A DNA stretch of 64,000 nucleotides from Paenibacillus tyrphae. GTDB lineage: Bacteria > Bacillota > Bacilli > Paenibacillales > NBRC-103111. How positions within the stretch are numbered: the stretch's first letter is position 1; each line of letters begins with the position of its first letter. The stretch is taken from NCBI RefSeq assembly GCF_027925525.1, contig NZ_BSDJ01000016.1:62001-126000 (forward strand), read 5' to 3'. Shown here in pieces: positions 1 through 7,888 of this stretch. Below the pieces are notes generated by a model, which was not told the origin of the DNA, ran no database searches, and saw nothing but the letters and a program-made list of their open reading frames with translations. The position numbers and the translations under genes are program-made.

Positions 1-96
1 CGGCAGTTCGGGTTCGATACCGTAGGAACGATGCGCGAGGTGGGCTTCAAATTCGGTAAGCTGCTGGACGTCGTCATGCTGCAAAAAATGCTTTAA
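1..96 (+). CDS. GNAT family N-acetyltransferase, C-terminal end (partial)
   Basis: Only the last 31 codons are in the window; the frame is open from base 1 to a TAA at 94-96. The peptide contains GTMREVGFKFGKLLDVVMLQK, shown here only in part: VGFKFGKLLDVV is the usual C-terminal signature of phosphinothricin/amino-acid N-acetyltransferases of the GNAT fold. These transfer acetyl from acetyl-CoA to a small amine. The substrate cannot be told from this piece. A hairpin terminator follows at once. Confidence 0.7.
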   Translation, partial: RQFGFDTVGTMREVGFKFGKLLDVVMLQKML

Positions 97-102
97 ACTT
101 GT

Positions 103-145
103 AAACCGGAGGGAACCGGCGGCAGTCGGAAGCTCCGGTTTTTGC
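103..145 (+). terminator. Rho-independent terminator after the acetyltransferase
   Basis: Arms AAACCGGAG (103-111) and CTCCGGTTT (133-141) pair around a 21-nt loop and run into a T-rich tract. It sits 7 nt after the stop codon of the partial acetyltransferase gene. Confidence 0.7.
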
Positions 146-293
146 TTTTCGCGAAAAAAAGCGACCCGCAAGCAACGGGCCGCGGGTCAAGAGACATCTA
201 TTTGAAAAAGGGGGTCGAGCTTTATTATAGAGGCTATACATTAAAGGAAGATGAAAAGCATATTTCAATTGGATTACAGTTGGATGACGTCTA

Positions 294-734
294 TTAATGA
301 AATTCCACGTCGATCCGTTTTCTGGCGCTATTTTGAACTTTGGGCATTTTCACTTCGAGAATGCCGTTCTTGTATGTAGCGACCGTACCCTCGGCCTGCA
401 CTTCCGCAGGCAGCGCAACGGTGCGTTGGAATCGGCCGCTATAGCGCTCCTTGCGGTGAAACTGCTCTTCCTTCGCTTCATGTACTTTGTGTACGGTGCC
501 GACGATCGTGAGCGTCTGCTGCTCCACTTGGATATCTACGTCCTCTTTCTTCTCCAGGCCTGGAATCTCGCAGTGGGCGATAACCTCACTCTCGGTTTCG
601 TAGACGTCCATCCGCGGCGCGCCGAATTCCTGCTGGAATCCGAAAGCGGAAGGCAGCCCCTCGTTAAAAAACTTGTCCATTTCTTTTTTCCAATGATCCA
701 CGCGTCTGAACGGTTCAAACGGAACCAACGGCAT
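294..734 (-). CDS. Hsp20/alpha-crystallin small heat-shock protein
   Basis: This 146-residue cytoplasmic chaperone binds unfolding proteins without ATP and holds them for refolding. Residues about 38-135 form the alpha-crystallin domain, with the conserved motif NGILEVKMPK near the C-terminus. The short N-terminal arm (VPFEPFRRVDHWKKEMDKFF) is typical of Bacillus-type Hsp20. The length is normal. The start is set by AGGAGG at 743-748, 8 nt before the ATG. It is monocistronic and divergent from argS. No CIRCE-type repeat was seen upstream. Confidence 0.93.
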   Translation of the reverse strand: MPLVPFEPFRRVDHWKKEMDKFFNEGLPSAFGFQQEFGAPRMDVYETESEVIAHCEIPGLEKKEDVDIQVEQQTLTIVGTVHKVHEAKEEQFHRKERYSGRFQRTVALPAEVQAEGTVATYKNGILEVKMPKVQNSARKRIDVEFH

Positions 735-879
735 AAACGAACGCCTCCTTATAAAAGTTTGTTTGAATTTCTTCCCTTATTTTTTCGTCGGTCTCCAAAA
801 TTCATACAAAAATCGCGAGCATGCCGGAACGAAGCGGCGCCAGACCGCCAAAACCTTGTGCTGACGCAGCAAACCCGGC

Positions 880-908
880 TTGACTCGGTTTTTCGCGCCC
901 GATATAAT
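880..908 (+). promoter_or_regulatory. Sigma-A promoter of argS
   Basis: TTGACT (880-885) and TATAAT (903-908) are separated by exactly 17 nt, close to the sigma-A consensus. Transcription should start near 915, leaving a leader of about 120 nt before argS that contains a terminator-like hairpin. Confidence 0.8.
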
Positions 909-956
909 GGAACATATGCAAAGGCTGGCAAAACCTACGTGCGACGTTGAAAAACG

Positions 957-980
957 GCACCCCGACCGGGGTGCTTTCTT
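957..980 (+). terminator. Terminator-like hairpin in the argS leader
   Basis: GCACCCC (957-963) pairs with GGGGTGC (968-974) around a GACC loop and is followed by TTTCTT. It lies between the argS promoter and the gene, so it could end most transcripts after about 65 nt (attenuation). The reverse complement also ends in a T run, so it might work in the other direction, but no minus-strand gene needs it. Confidence 0.6.
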
Positions 981-1037
981 GTATGAAAGCGTGCTGCGGG
1001 ATGGCGGCGTTCGTTCGAAGAAAGGGGCACATCGTGT

Positions 1038-2747
1038 ATGAATTACAAACAATGGTTGGCCGGACAGCTAGCGGCAAAGCTTGAGGGCATATCGCAGGAA
1101 GCGCTGGCGGAGCTGATCGAATATCCGCCGAATCCGCAGATGGGGGATTTGTCGCTGCCCTGCTTCAAGCTTAGCAAGCAGCTCCGGAAGGCGCCGCAGG
1201 CGATTGCGGAAGAGCTGAAGGCTGGTTGGAGCGACAATGCGTCGGTTCAGCGGGTCGATGCCGTTTCCGGTTATTTTAACGTATTTTTGAACCCGGCCGT
1301 TTTCGCCAAAGACGTCGTCGGTGATGTATTGGCGCGCCAAGACCGTTACGGCTCGCAGGAATACGGTCAAGGACGCAACATCGTCATCGACTTCTCTTCG
1401 CCGAATATCGCGAAGACGTTCCATATCGGGCATCTCCGCTCGACGGTCATCGGGAATGCGCTTTATAACATTTTCAACTTTATGGGATACAACAGCGTGG
1501 GCGTCAATCATCTCGGCGATTGGGGCACGCAGTTCGGCAAGCTGATCGTCGCCTACAAGCTGTGGGGGGACCAGGCTGCCGTCGAAGCGGAAGGCATCGA
1601 CGAACTGCAGCGCATTTACGTCAAGTTCCATGACGAAGCCGACGTGAAGCCGGAGCTGGAGGACGAGGCGCGCGCCTGGTTCGTGAAGCTGGAGCAGGGA
1701 GACGAGGAGGCGCACAAGTTGTGGCGCTGGTTTGTGGACATCAGCTTGAAGGAGTTCCACAAGATGTACGATCTGCTCGGAGTGAAGTTCGATTCGTACG
1801 CCGGCGAAAGCTTCTATAACGATAAAATGGCGGAGGTGCTGGACGAGCTTAAGGCGAAAAACCTGCTGGAAGAAGACGGCGGAGCGCTGCTCGTCCGGCT
1901 CGACGATTTCAATATGCCTCCGGCGCTCATGGTGAAAAAGGACGGCGGAACGCTGTATCATACGCGCGACGTGGCGGCGGCCAAGTACCGCAAGAACACG
2001 TACGATTTTGACAAAGCCGTTTATGTGACGGATGCGGGGCAAAGCTTGCATTTTAACCAGCTGTTCAAAGTGATCGAGCTGATGGGCTACGATTGGTCGA
2101 AGCAGATGCAGCACGTGCCGTTCGGCAAAGTCAGCCTGGAAGGCGCGAAGCTGTCGACCCGGAAGGGCAAGGTCGTCAACCTGGAGGATCTGCTGGGCAA
2201 AGCGATCGAGAAGACCCGCGAAATTATCGAAGAGAAAAATCCGAATCTCGAAAATAAGGACGAAGTCGCCCGCAAGGTTGGCGTCGGGGCGATTATTTTC
2301 AACGATTTGAGCAACAACCGGATTAAGGATATCGTCTTCTCCTGGGACGAGGCGCTGAATTTCGAAGGCGAGACCGGTCCTTACGTGCAGTACACGCATG
2401 CGCGGGCGTGCAGCGTACTGGCGAAAGCCGATCCGTCGGAGATGCAATCGTTCGAAGGCTTCGATCCGAAGCACCTGGAGAACGAAGAGGCGCAAGGCGT
2501 GCTGAAGCAGCTGTACTTGTTCAAGGAACGGGTCGAGCAGGCGATGCATAAGCTGGAGCCTTCCATTATCAGCCGGTATTTGGTCGATCTGGCGCAAAGC
2601 TTCAACCGTTTCTATCATGAATGCAAGATATTGAAGGCGGAGGATGCCGAGGTGCGCAAAGCGCGTCTTGCGCTCGTGGAGTCCGTAAGGATTACGCTGA
2701 AGAACGGTCTGGCGTTGATCGGTATCGAAGCGCCGGAAAAGATTTAA
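1038..2747 (+). CDS. argS: Arginine--tRNA ligase (class I)
   Basis: This 569-residue cytoplasmic enzyme charges tRNA-Arg with arginine using ATP. The N-terminal Add1 domain (about 1-100) is followed by the catalytic Rossmann fold with the HIGH motif at residues 129-132 (SPNIAKTFHIGHLRST). The KMSKS counterpart is replaced by KLSTRKG near residue 375, as in many bacterial ArgRS. The C-terminal DALR anticodon-binding domain follows and ends in ALIGIEAPEKI. The ATG at 1038 has AGAAAGGGG 12-20 nt upstream. The gene is monocistronic with its own promoter and ends in a strong terminator. Confidence 0.97.
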   Translation: MNYKQWLAGQLAAKLEGISQEALAELIEYPPNPQMGDLSLPCFKLSKQLRKAPQAIAEELKAGWSDNASVQRVDAVSGYFNVFLNPAVFAKDVVGDVLARQDRYGSQEYGQGRNIVIDFSSPNIAKTFHIGHLRSTVIGNALYNIFNFMGYNSVGVNHLGDWGTQFGKLIVAYKLWGDQAAVEAEGIDELQRIYVKFHDEADVKPELEDEARAWFVKLEQGDEEAHKLWRWFVDISLKEFHKMYDLLGVKFDSYAGESFYNDKMAEVLDELKAKNLLEEDGGALLVRLDDFNMPPALMVKKDGGTLYHTRDVAAAKYRKNTYDFDKAVYVTDAGQSLHFNQLFKVIELMGYDWSKQMQHVPFGKVSLEGAKLSTRKGKVVNLEDLLGKAIEKTREIIEEKNPNLENKDEVARKVGVGAIIFNDLSNNRIKDIVFSWDEALNFEGETGPYVQYTHARACSVLAKADPSEMQSFEGFDPKHLENEEAQGVLKQLYLFKERVEQAMHKLEPSIISRYLVDLAQSFNRFYHECKILKAEDAEVRKARLALVESVRITLKNGLALIGIEAPEKI

Positions 2748-2762
2748 ACCTCATAACATGGC

Positions 2763-2819
2763 AAAAACACCCGATTGTCGGACTGTCCTATAGACAGCCC
2801 GGCATCCGGGTGTTTTTTT
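2763..2819. terminator. Bidirectional terminator between argS and yjdF
   Basis: AAAAACACCCG (2763-2773) pairs with CGGGTGTTTTT (2807-2817). An A run on the left and a T run on the right let it serve both convergent genes. Confidence 0.8.
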
Positions 2820-2830
2820 GCACGCGACCG

Positions 2831-3244
2831 TTACCGGCCGCGGTGCTTCGCTTTCGCTTTTTGAATGGCGATTTCGCGTTTGCGTTCCTTCTCGGCTTCC
2901 TGCTGCTCCCGGGAGACGACCTTGCGCGTCTTCTTGCGGTGCTCCAGCTCCAGCTTCAGCGCTTCCTGCGCCGCGCCGCGGATACCTTTGCGATCCATCT
3001 CGCGCGCGGCTTCGCGGGCGAGCCGCTTCGGATTGACGCGGCCCCGCCGGGCCAAGGCATCGACGCTGACGCCCACCGACGTTTGCGCGAGCAGCGGCAG
3101 CATCCGAAACTGCACGAACTCCATCACCTCGGCGTCGTACGGCTCCGGGCCGAACACGTACCGAGTGGCTTTGACCTTGCCGTCCGCTTCGTGTTCCGTC
3201 ACACCTACCCAAAATTCACCTTCAAAATAAACGGTAAGCTTCAT
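2831..3244 (-). CDS. yjdF: YjdF family protein (DUF2992)
   Basis: This 137-residue protein matches the Bacillus YjdF family. It opens with MKLTVYFEGEFWVGV, has the middle motif RVNPKRLAREAAREMDRKGI, and ends in a basic, probably coiled or disordered tail (REQQEAEKERKREIA...KHRGR). The biochemical role is not known. In Bacillus the gene is controlled by an RNA that binds azaaromatic compounds, so a role in tolerating such compounds has been suggested. The ATG is preceded by AAGGAGGGG. A long structured leader lies upstream (see the riboswitch entry). Confidence 0.85.
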   Translation of the reverse strand: MKLTVYFEGEFWVGVTEHEADGKVKATRYVFGPEPYDAEVMEFVQFRMLPLLAQTSVGVSVDALARRGRVNPKRLAREAAREMDRKGIRGAAQEALKLELEHRKKTRKVVSREQQEAEKERKREIAIQKAKAKHRGR

Positions 3245-3264
3245 GCTTTCCCCTCCTTACGTCT

Positions 3265-3425
3265 TGCGAGCGATGGACATCCCGAGGGGGGAAGGATATG
3301 ACACGGGCTTGCATCTCCGAAAAGCCGGGAGATCCCGTGCATCCGGGCTACCAACCGGACCGCGATTTTACGCTCGACTTCATTATAGGACGAAGACAGG
3401 TTTGCCGCAACCGGGTGCGGATCAT
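3265..3425 (-). ncRNA. Candidate yjdF riboswitch
   Basis: About 180 nt upstream of yjdF on its coding strand is GC-rich and full of pairing segments: CCGCACCCGGTTGCGG, CTTC...GAAG, and GCACGGGATCTCCCGGC opposite GCAAGCCCGTGT. It directly precedes a yjdF gene, which is where this RNA class occurs. The family assignment rests on position plus visible structure, not on a covariance search. A TATAAT-like box (3383-3388) lies inside the element, so its 5' end is uncertain. Confidence 0.6.
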
Positions 3426-3451
3426 ACTGGGATGTAGAGGTGAACGGCAAA

Positions 3452-3682
3452 GTGGCGAAAAGCGACGAGCTTGTGAAATATGTAACGGAGCGGTTTGTCC
3501 GTTACATCGAGATGCCGAAGGAAGTGCGCAGACAGGTGCGGGCGGATAGAAGGGAAGGCAAGGAGCCGTGGCAGTACCGCTGGTTCGGCATGCTGCCGGT
3601 GGCGATCGACATGTGGACGAAGCCTTTGCGCGAGGGCGCCCGGCGTCTCGGGAGAAGCTTGGGCAAGAGAGCGGAGCGATGA
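3452..3682 (+). CDS. yqzE: YqzE family protein
   Basis: This small basic protein (76 residues from this start) carries the YqzE hallmarks DELVKYVTERFVRYIEMPKE and YRWFGMLP. The family is found in Bacillus and relatives, often near comG genes, and has no defined function. An upstream in-frame GTG exists at 3440. The GTG at 3452 is preferred because AGAGGTGA lies 8 nt before it and it gives the usual MAKSDELVKY start. The tail is rich in Arg and Lys. The gene is divergent from yjdF, and its start overlaps the region of the yjdF promoter. Confidence 0.75.
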   Translation: MAKSDELVKYVTERFVRYIEMPKEVRRQVRADRREGKEPWQYRWFGMLPVAIDMWTKPLREGARRLGRSLGKRAER

Positions 3683-3709
3683 AAACAATAGGGGCTAAAA
3701 TAAAAAAAG

Positions 3710-3746
3710 GAAAAGCTTCTTGCCGTCAGGCGGGAAGCTTTTCTAT
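3710..3746. terminator. Terminator between yqzE and the secreted protein gene
   Basis: GAAAAGCTTC (3710-3719) pairs perfectly with GAAGCTTTTC (3734-3743). An A run precedes it and T-rich sequence follows, so it fits both convergent genes. Confidence 0.75.
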
Positions 3747-3771
3747 ATAGGGAAGAGGAGAAAACCGTAGG

Positions 3772-4698
3772 TTAAGGGTAAAAGCTGCCGAGACGCTGCA
3801 GCGCCTCGTAGGGAAGAAAGCGGTCGTCGTCCTGCCGGAATTGCACGAAGCGATCCCCGCTGGACCACACTTGAAAGCCTGCGACGGGAAGCGGCACGGT
3901 TACACTGCCTTCGTAAAGCTCGGCGGCGTACACTGGCTTGCTGCCTTGAGCGATCAACTGCTTCAGATCGTCGAAGGGCAATGGCTTGCCCGATTTTTGC
4001 ACCCACGGCAGCCGGGCATAAGGTTCCGCAGGCTCCGCCTGTCCGCTTTCCTTTATCGTATGCTTGGCATCGGTATTGGTGAATGCTTGGACATTCGGTG
4101 CGGATGGCGTTTTGCTCTTGGGCAGCTTGGCGTCGCCGGCGAAAGGCATTTCCTCGCCCGTTTTGGCGTCGATATACCAGATGCGGTTCGCGTTCTGCAC
4201 GGTAATTTTCCAGAGAGCCTGCAGCGGACTGAAGTACAATCTCTCGGCTTGATGCGGATATTCGATAAGTTCAAGCTGCACCAAACTTCGATGCAGCGTT
4301 TGCAAGCTGAATAACGGGTAGGAGCCTTTACCGTACTCGGTCAGCCTGTATGTATCCGGTTCTCCGGCATGGATGACCAGATAGCCCGCTTCCGAGCCTT
4401 CGGCGCTTACGATGATGACCCAGCCGTGCATGCCCGGTCCGAGCGGATAGCTTGTCCAGGACGCCTGCTGCCACGGTTCGAAGCCGGGCTGGAGCGCGAG
4501 CTGCTTCATAAACCGCTCCACGGCCGCTTGCAGCGTCGGGGCGGCAATGTCGGTTGCCGGTTCCTTCGGCGGCGCGGACGGAGGAGCCGCTGGCTTCGTT
4601 TCCTCCACCGCATGCGCGGGAGGCGATTCGAGCGGCCAGGCTGCAAGCAGGCTTGTGCCGAGCAGCAGCGAGACGAGCGCGAACGTAAGCTTTTTCAT
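3772..4698 (-). CDS. Secreted protein of unknown function
   Basis: From this start the protein is 308 residues. A clear signal peptide (MKKLTFALVSLLLGTSLLAAW...) has a likely AHA|VE cleavage near residue 31, followed by a Pro/Ala-rich linker (TKPAAPPSAPPKEP). The rest is soluble. I do not recognise the family; aromatic-rich segments (WKITVQNANRIWYID, FQVWSSGDRFVQF) suggest a beta-rich extracytoplasmic domain. The frame extends 18 codons upstream to 4752. The ATG at 4698 is preferred because AGGTGAAA precedes it and the signal peptide then begins correctly. It is a single gene, convergent with yqzE. Confidence 0.75.
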   Translation of the reverse strand: MKKLTFALVSLLLGTSLLAAWPLESPPAHAVEETKPAAPPSAPPKEPATDIAAPTLQAAVERFMKQLALQPGFEPWQQASWTSYPLGPGMHGWVIIVSAEGSEAGYLVIHAGEPDTYRLTEYGKGSYPLFSLQTLHRSLVQLELIEYPHQAERLYFSPLQALWKITVQNANRIWYIDAKTGEEMPFAGDAKLPKSKTPSAPNVQAFTNTDAKHTIKESGQAEPAEPYARLPWVQKSGKPLPFDDLKQLIAQGSKPVYAAELYEGSVTVPLPVAGFQVWSSGDRFVQFRQDDDRFLPYEALQRLGSFYP

Positions 4699-4865
4699 AG
4701 TTTCACCTGCTTCGCTTGGGAGTCGTTGGCCTGAGATCGGCATTATGCGCATTCCGCTGCGAATATGCCTTTATTGTACAAGGTATGCGCCGAAAAGATT
4801 GTTAGAACCTGTAGTCTGTCCCAAAATACTTTCCCCTGAAAAACGCACCGATTCGCGCCGGTTCG

Positions 4866-5918
4866 TCAGTACGCGGGCGGTTTCGCAGAGGAAACATGGA
4901 ACAATCCGCAGTTGATGGCGGATATTCGGATGCGCGGGCGGTACTGCCATTCGATTTCCCGGGCTCGGCCGGCGTACTGCGCCTCGATGTCCGGCCGTTG
5001 ATCGGGCTCGGCGGTCTTGAGCAGCGCCTCGTAATAATCGCGGATGCGGGCTTGTTCATCCGCGAGCCGAAGCTGCGCTTCCTTTGCCCAGCGGTGGTCG
5101 TACTTGGCGAGCTTGCTTTCCAGATGATCTTCCAGATAAAGCACCGCGCGGGGCAGGGCAATCCGGTCCGGGGTAATGTAGACGTGAGCGGGCAATTGCG
5201 GCGTAAAAGCGACCGGAGCGATCCAATCCATGAACCGCTCGCGGATCACACCCGTCTGCAGCTGGATGCCCAGAGAGTGAATTTCGCTGCGCTTCATATC
5301 GCAGGCCAGCTCCACCTTGTAATTGACGGCAAGCCAAGTATCGTATGGAACGGTCGAGGAACGTCTGGGCTGCTCCGGCACATGCTGCTCGAACAGCCGG
5401 ACATACTTGCCCTTGGCCCGGACAGCGGCAAAAAGCTGCTCCAGCCGCCGGCTGCCGTAGGTGACTTCGTCCCGTGGAATGCGCGCGGTAAACGACGTCG
5501 GCACGAAGCCGAAATAGCGGCCGAGGATGCTGTCTCCCTGCGGCGGCTGCGGTCCGCCGGGGGCCGTGCCTGTCTGCGCGGCAGCTTCTGCGGGGCTTCC
5601 GGCAGGGGGCTGGCCGGCCGTACCTGCGAGCCCGGGAGCGGCTGTGCTGACGCCGGGCTGAGGCCCGCCGGGAGGGCCGTGCGGCTGCAGCTCGCGGTAG
5701 GCCTCCGGATCGAAGACGAAGGTGCACGTCATCGTCTCCGGGGTGACGCCGGTCCGTTCGACGAAGCTCCAATAATAAGGGCGGTGATTCAAATCCTTGT
5801 CGGCGGAGGGTGACAGCTTCACGGTCACGTAGGCGGGATGCTTCTCCATAATGTCGCACTGCTCCGCTTCCAGATAGCGCAGCACGAAGGAGCGGATTTG
5901 GTCCGCCGTCATCGTCAT
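4866..5918 (-). CDS. yqhG: YqhG family protein
   Basis: This 350-residue protein has the YqhG pattern: an N-terminal part (QIRSFVLRYLEAE, VTVKLSPSADKDLNHRPYYWSFVER) and a C-terminal half with YDTWLAVNYKVELACDMKRSEI and long charged helices. The function is unknown. It overlaps the stop of the upstream helicase gene by 4 nt (ATGA), so the two are translationally coupled, as in Bacillus. Oddly, residues about 78-128 are a low-complexity Pro/Gly/Ala/Gln stretch that looks like an inserted flexible linker. Confidence 0.85.
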   Translation of the reverse strand: MTMTADQIRSFVLRYLEAEQCDIMEKHPAYVTVKLSPSADKDLNHRPYYWSFVERTGVTPETMTCTFVFDPEAYRELQPHGPPGGPQPGVSTAAPGLAGTAGQPPAGSPAEAAAQTGTAPGGPQPPQGDSILGRYFGFVPTSFTARIPRDEVTYGSRRLEQLFAAVRAKGKYVRLFEQHVPEQPRRSSTVPYDTWLAVNYKVELACDMKRSEIHSLGIQLQTGVIRERFMDWIAPVAFTPQLPAHVYITPDRIALPRAVLYLEDHLESKLAKYDHRWAKEAQLRLADEQARIRDYYEALLKTAEPDQRPDIEAQYAGRAREIEWQYRPRIRISAINCGLFHVSSAKPPAY

Positions 5919-7723
5919 AGCCGGGCCTCCTCCCCGCCGTGGTCCTGCCCGCAGATGGGGCTGCCTATCGCGTTCAGCACGCTTTGCAGCCGCATGTTTT
6001 CCGTCGACTCCTGCTCCACCTCGGAGCGGACGACGGTGAACGAGCGCCCCAGTTCGTCAAGCTGCCGGCGGATGTCTTCCTGGCTGCGCGAAGACAAGAT
6101 CAATTTGGCCAGATGCGATTCGAGCGATGTTTTTTTCTCAAACCGCTCCAGAATCGTATCCAGCTCGCCGATCACCAGCTCGAACATGTTGATTTTCTCG
6201 TGCAGCAGCGATAAGATATGCTCCTCGATGGTGCCGAGGGTGGACAGGTTGTAGATTTTGACGTCCTCCTGCTGACCGAGCCGGTGCACGCGGCCGATCC
6301 GCTGCTCCACCCGCATCGGGTTCCATGGAAGGTCGAAGTTGATCATATGGTGGCAAAATTGCAGATTGATGCCTTCGCCCCCTGCTTCGGTGGCGATCAG
6401 CACTTGGGCCCGGTTGCGGAACAAGTCCATCATCCAGTCTTTTTTGCCCCGGTTCATACCGCCCCGGTAAGGGACGGCCGAAATTTTCCGATCTTTCAAA
6501 TATTGCAGCAAATATTCCTGAGACGCGCGGTACTCCGTGAAAATAATTACTTTTTCCCCGATGTCGCCGATCAGCTCCATCACTTTTTCAGCCTTCGTAT
6601 TCGCTTTGATGCTGCGGATCAGCTCGACGAGCTCCCAGATTTTGGCGCGGAGCGGCGAGTTCTCTTCGGTTTTCTTGAATAAATTGACGAGCGTGATGAA
6701 TACCGCATCCCGGCTGGAGCACACCTCGCGCTGCAGCGTCACAAGCGACAAAATGCTGCCGATATCGCCGCCGGATTCCTCGTATCGCCCACGGACGAAG
6801 TTGGTCACGCCGTCGTACAGCGCCTGCTCTTCGGGCGAGAGCTGTAAAGGAATATTGCGCACGATCCGTTTCGTGAAATTCACGTTGCCGTCGCTGCGCC
6901 GGTTGCGGATCATGACCTTGCTCAGCTCGTGCTGAAGTTGCTCTTCGTTCTTCGGAATCCGTTTGTCCACGACGAAGTTTGCCTGAAAGCTGCCCTGGCC
7001 GCCAAGCTGCCCCGGTTTGAGCAGGGTAATCAGGTTGTACAGCTCTTTCAGGTCGTTCTGCACTGGCGTCGCCGTCAGCAGCAGGCAGTACTTTTTGCGC
7101 AGCTCGTTGATGAACTGGTAGTTGGTTGTTTTTTTGTTCTTCAGCTTGTGCGCCTCGTCCACGATCAGCATGTCATACTCCAGTCCAAGCACGATGTCCC
7201 GGTGCGGGTCGCGCTTGGCCGTATCCATCGAAGCGACGACGACATCGTTCGCAGCCCACATGTATTCTTTTTTCTGGGCGACGGCGGATATGCCGAATTT
7301 CTGGTTCAGCTCGCGGACCCATTGCAGCACCAGCGAAGCGGGCACGAGAATGAGCACTTTGCGGACAAGTCCGCGGATCATGTACTCCTTGAGAATGAGT
7401 CCGGCCTCGATCGTTTTGCCGAGCCCGACCTCGTCTGCGAGAATGGCCCGTCCGCGCATTTCGGTCAATACTTTTTTGGCGGTATCGATCTGATGGTCCA
7501 TCGGCACCAGATTCGGCAAATGCGACAAGCATTGGAGCTCGTCGAAGCTGCGGATCAGTCCCGATTGCTCGGCCTCCTCGGCCAGCCGGAACATCGTCCA
7601 GTCATCCCACGGACCGTTGCGCTGCGCCCGGTCGTGCAGTTCCTCGAACCAATCCCGTTCAAAATACAGCTGAACATGCTCATTCAATTGACGCACGTGT
7701 TCTTTTCGCTCGGTGGATTGCAT
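5915..7723 (-). CDS. yqhH: SNF2-family DNA-dependent ATPase/helicase (YqhH)
   Basis: This 602-residue Snf2/Rad54-like translocase matches Bacillus YqhH. Motif I is DEVGLGKTIEAG, motif II is VDEAHKLKN, motif III is LLTATPVQND, and the C-terminal helicase half contains ATEAGGEGINLQF and RVEQRIGRVHRLGQ. Such ATPases move along double-stranded DNA; the specific role of YqhH is not known. The RBS AAGGAGCG precedes the ATG. It is the first gene of a two-gene operon with yqhG. A lipM gene lies divergently nearby, a neighbourhood conserved in Bacilli. Confidence 0.93.
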   Translation of the reverse strand: MQSTERKEHVRQLNEHVQLYFERDWFEELHDRAQRNGPWDDWTMFRLAEEAEQSGLIRSFDELQCLSHLPNLVPMDHQIDTAKKVLTEMRGRAILADEVGLGKTIEAGLILKEYMIRGLVRKVLILVPASLVLQWVRELNQKFGISAVAQKKEYMWAANDVVVASMDTAKRDPHRDIVLGLEYDMLIVDEAHKLKNKKTTNYQFINELRKKYCLLLTATPVQNDLKELYNLITLLKPGQLGGQGSFQANFVVDKRIPKNEEQLQHELSKVMIRNRRSDGNVNFTKRIVRNIPLQLSPEEQALYDGVTNFVRGRYEESGGDIGSILSLVTLQREVCSSRDAVFITLVNLFKKTEENSPLRAKIWELVELIRSIKANTKAEKVMELIGDIGEKVIIFTEYRASQEYLLQYLKDRKISAVPYRGGMNRGKKDWMMDLFRNRAQVLIATEAGGEGINLQFCHHMINFDLPWNPMRVEQRIGRVHRLGQQEDVKIYNLSTLGTIEEHILSLLHEKINMFELVIGELDTILERFEKKTSLESHLAKLILSSRSQEDIRRQLDELGRSFTVVRSEVEQESTENMRLQSVLNAIGSPICGQDHGGEEARL

Positions 7724-7789
7724 CGGACGCGCTCCTTTTCCATCGGGTAACGAATCGAGTCAATTTTTAGTATGCACGAAAATAAAGTC

Positions 7790-7818
7790 TTTCAAACGAA
7801 CCGGCAATGCTATATGAT
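7790..7818 (+). promoter_or_regulatory. Possible promoter of the lipoprotein-lipM operon
   Basis: TTTCAA (7790-7795), a 17-nt spacer and TATGAT (7813-7818) lie about 70 nt before the TTG start at 7889. The -35 is weak, so this is a candidate only. Confidence 0.4.
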
Positions 7819-7888
7819 GAAAGGGATGGGGCCTGGCGGACGGACGCCGGGCTCTCGATTTCTGCGGTGAAGAAAGGGAGAGCTATCT

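Noticed and set aside
1068..2618. A 516-codon open frame on the minus strand across argS
   Set aside because: It mirrors the argS coding frame in GC-rich DNA. The translation has no family likeness and no RBS.
2621..3301. A 226-codon plus-strand frame across the argS end and yjdF
   Set aside because: Runs through a terminator and antisense to yjdF, which has good homology and an RBS.
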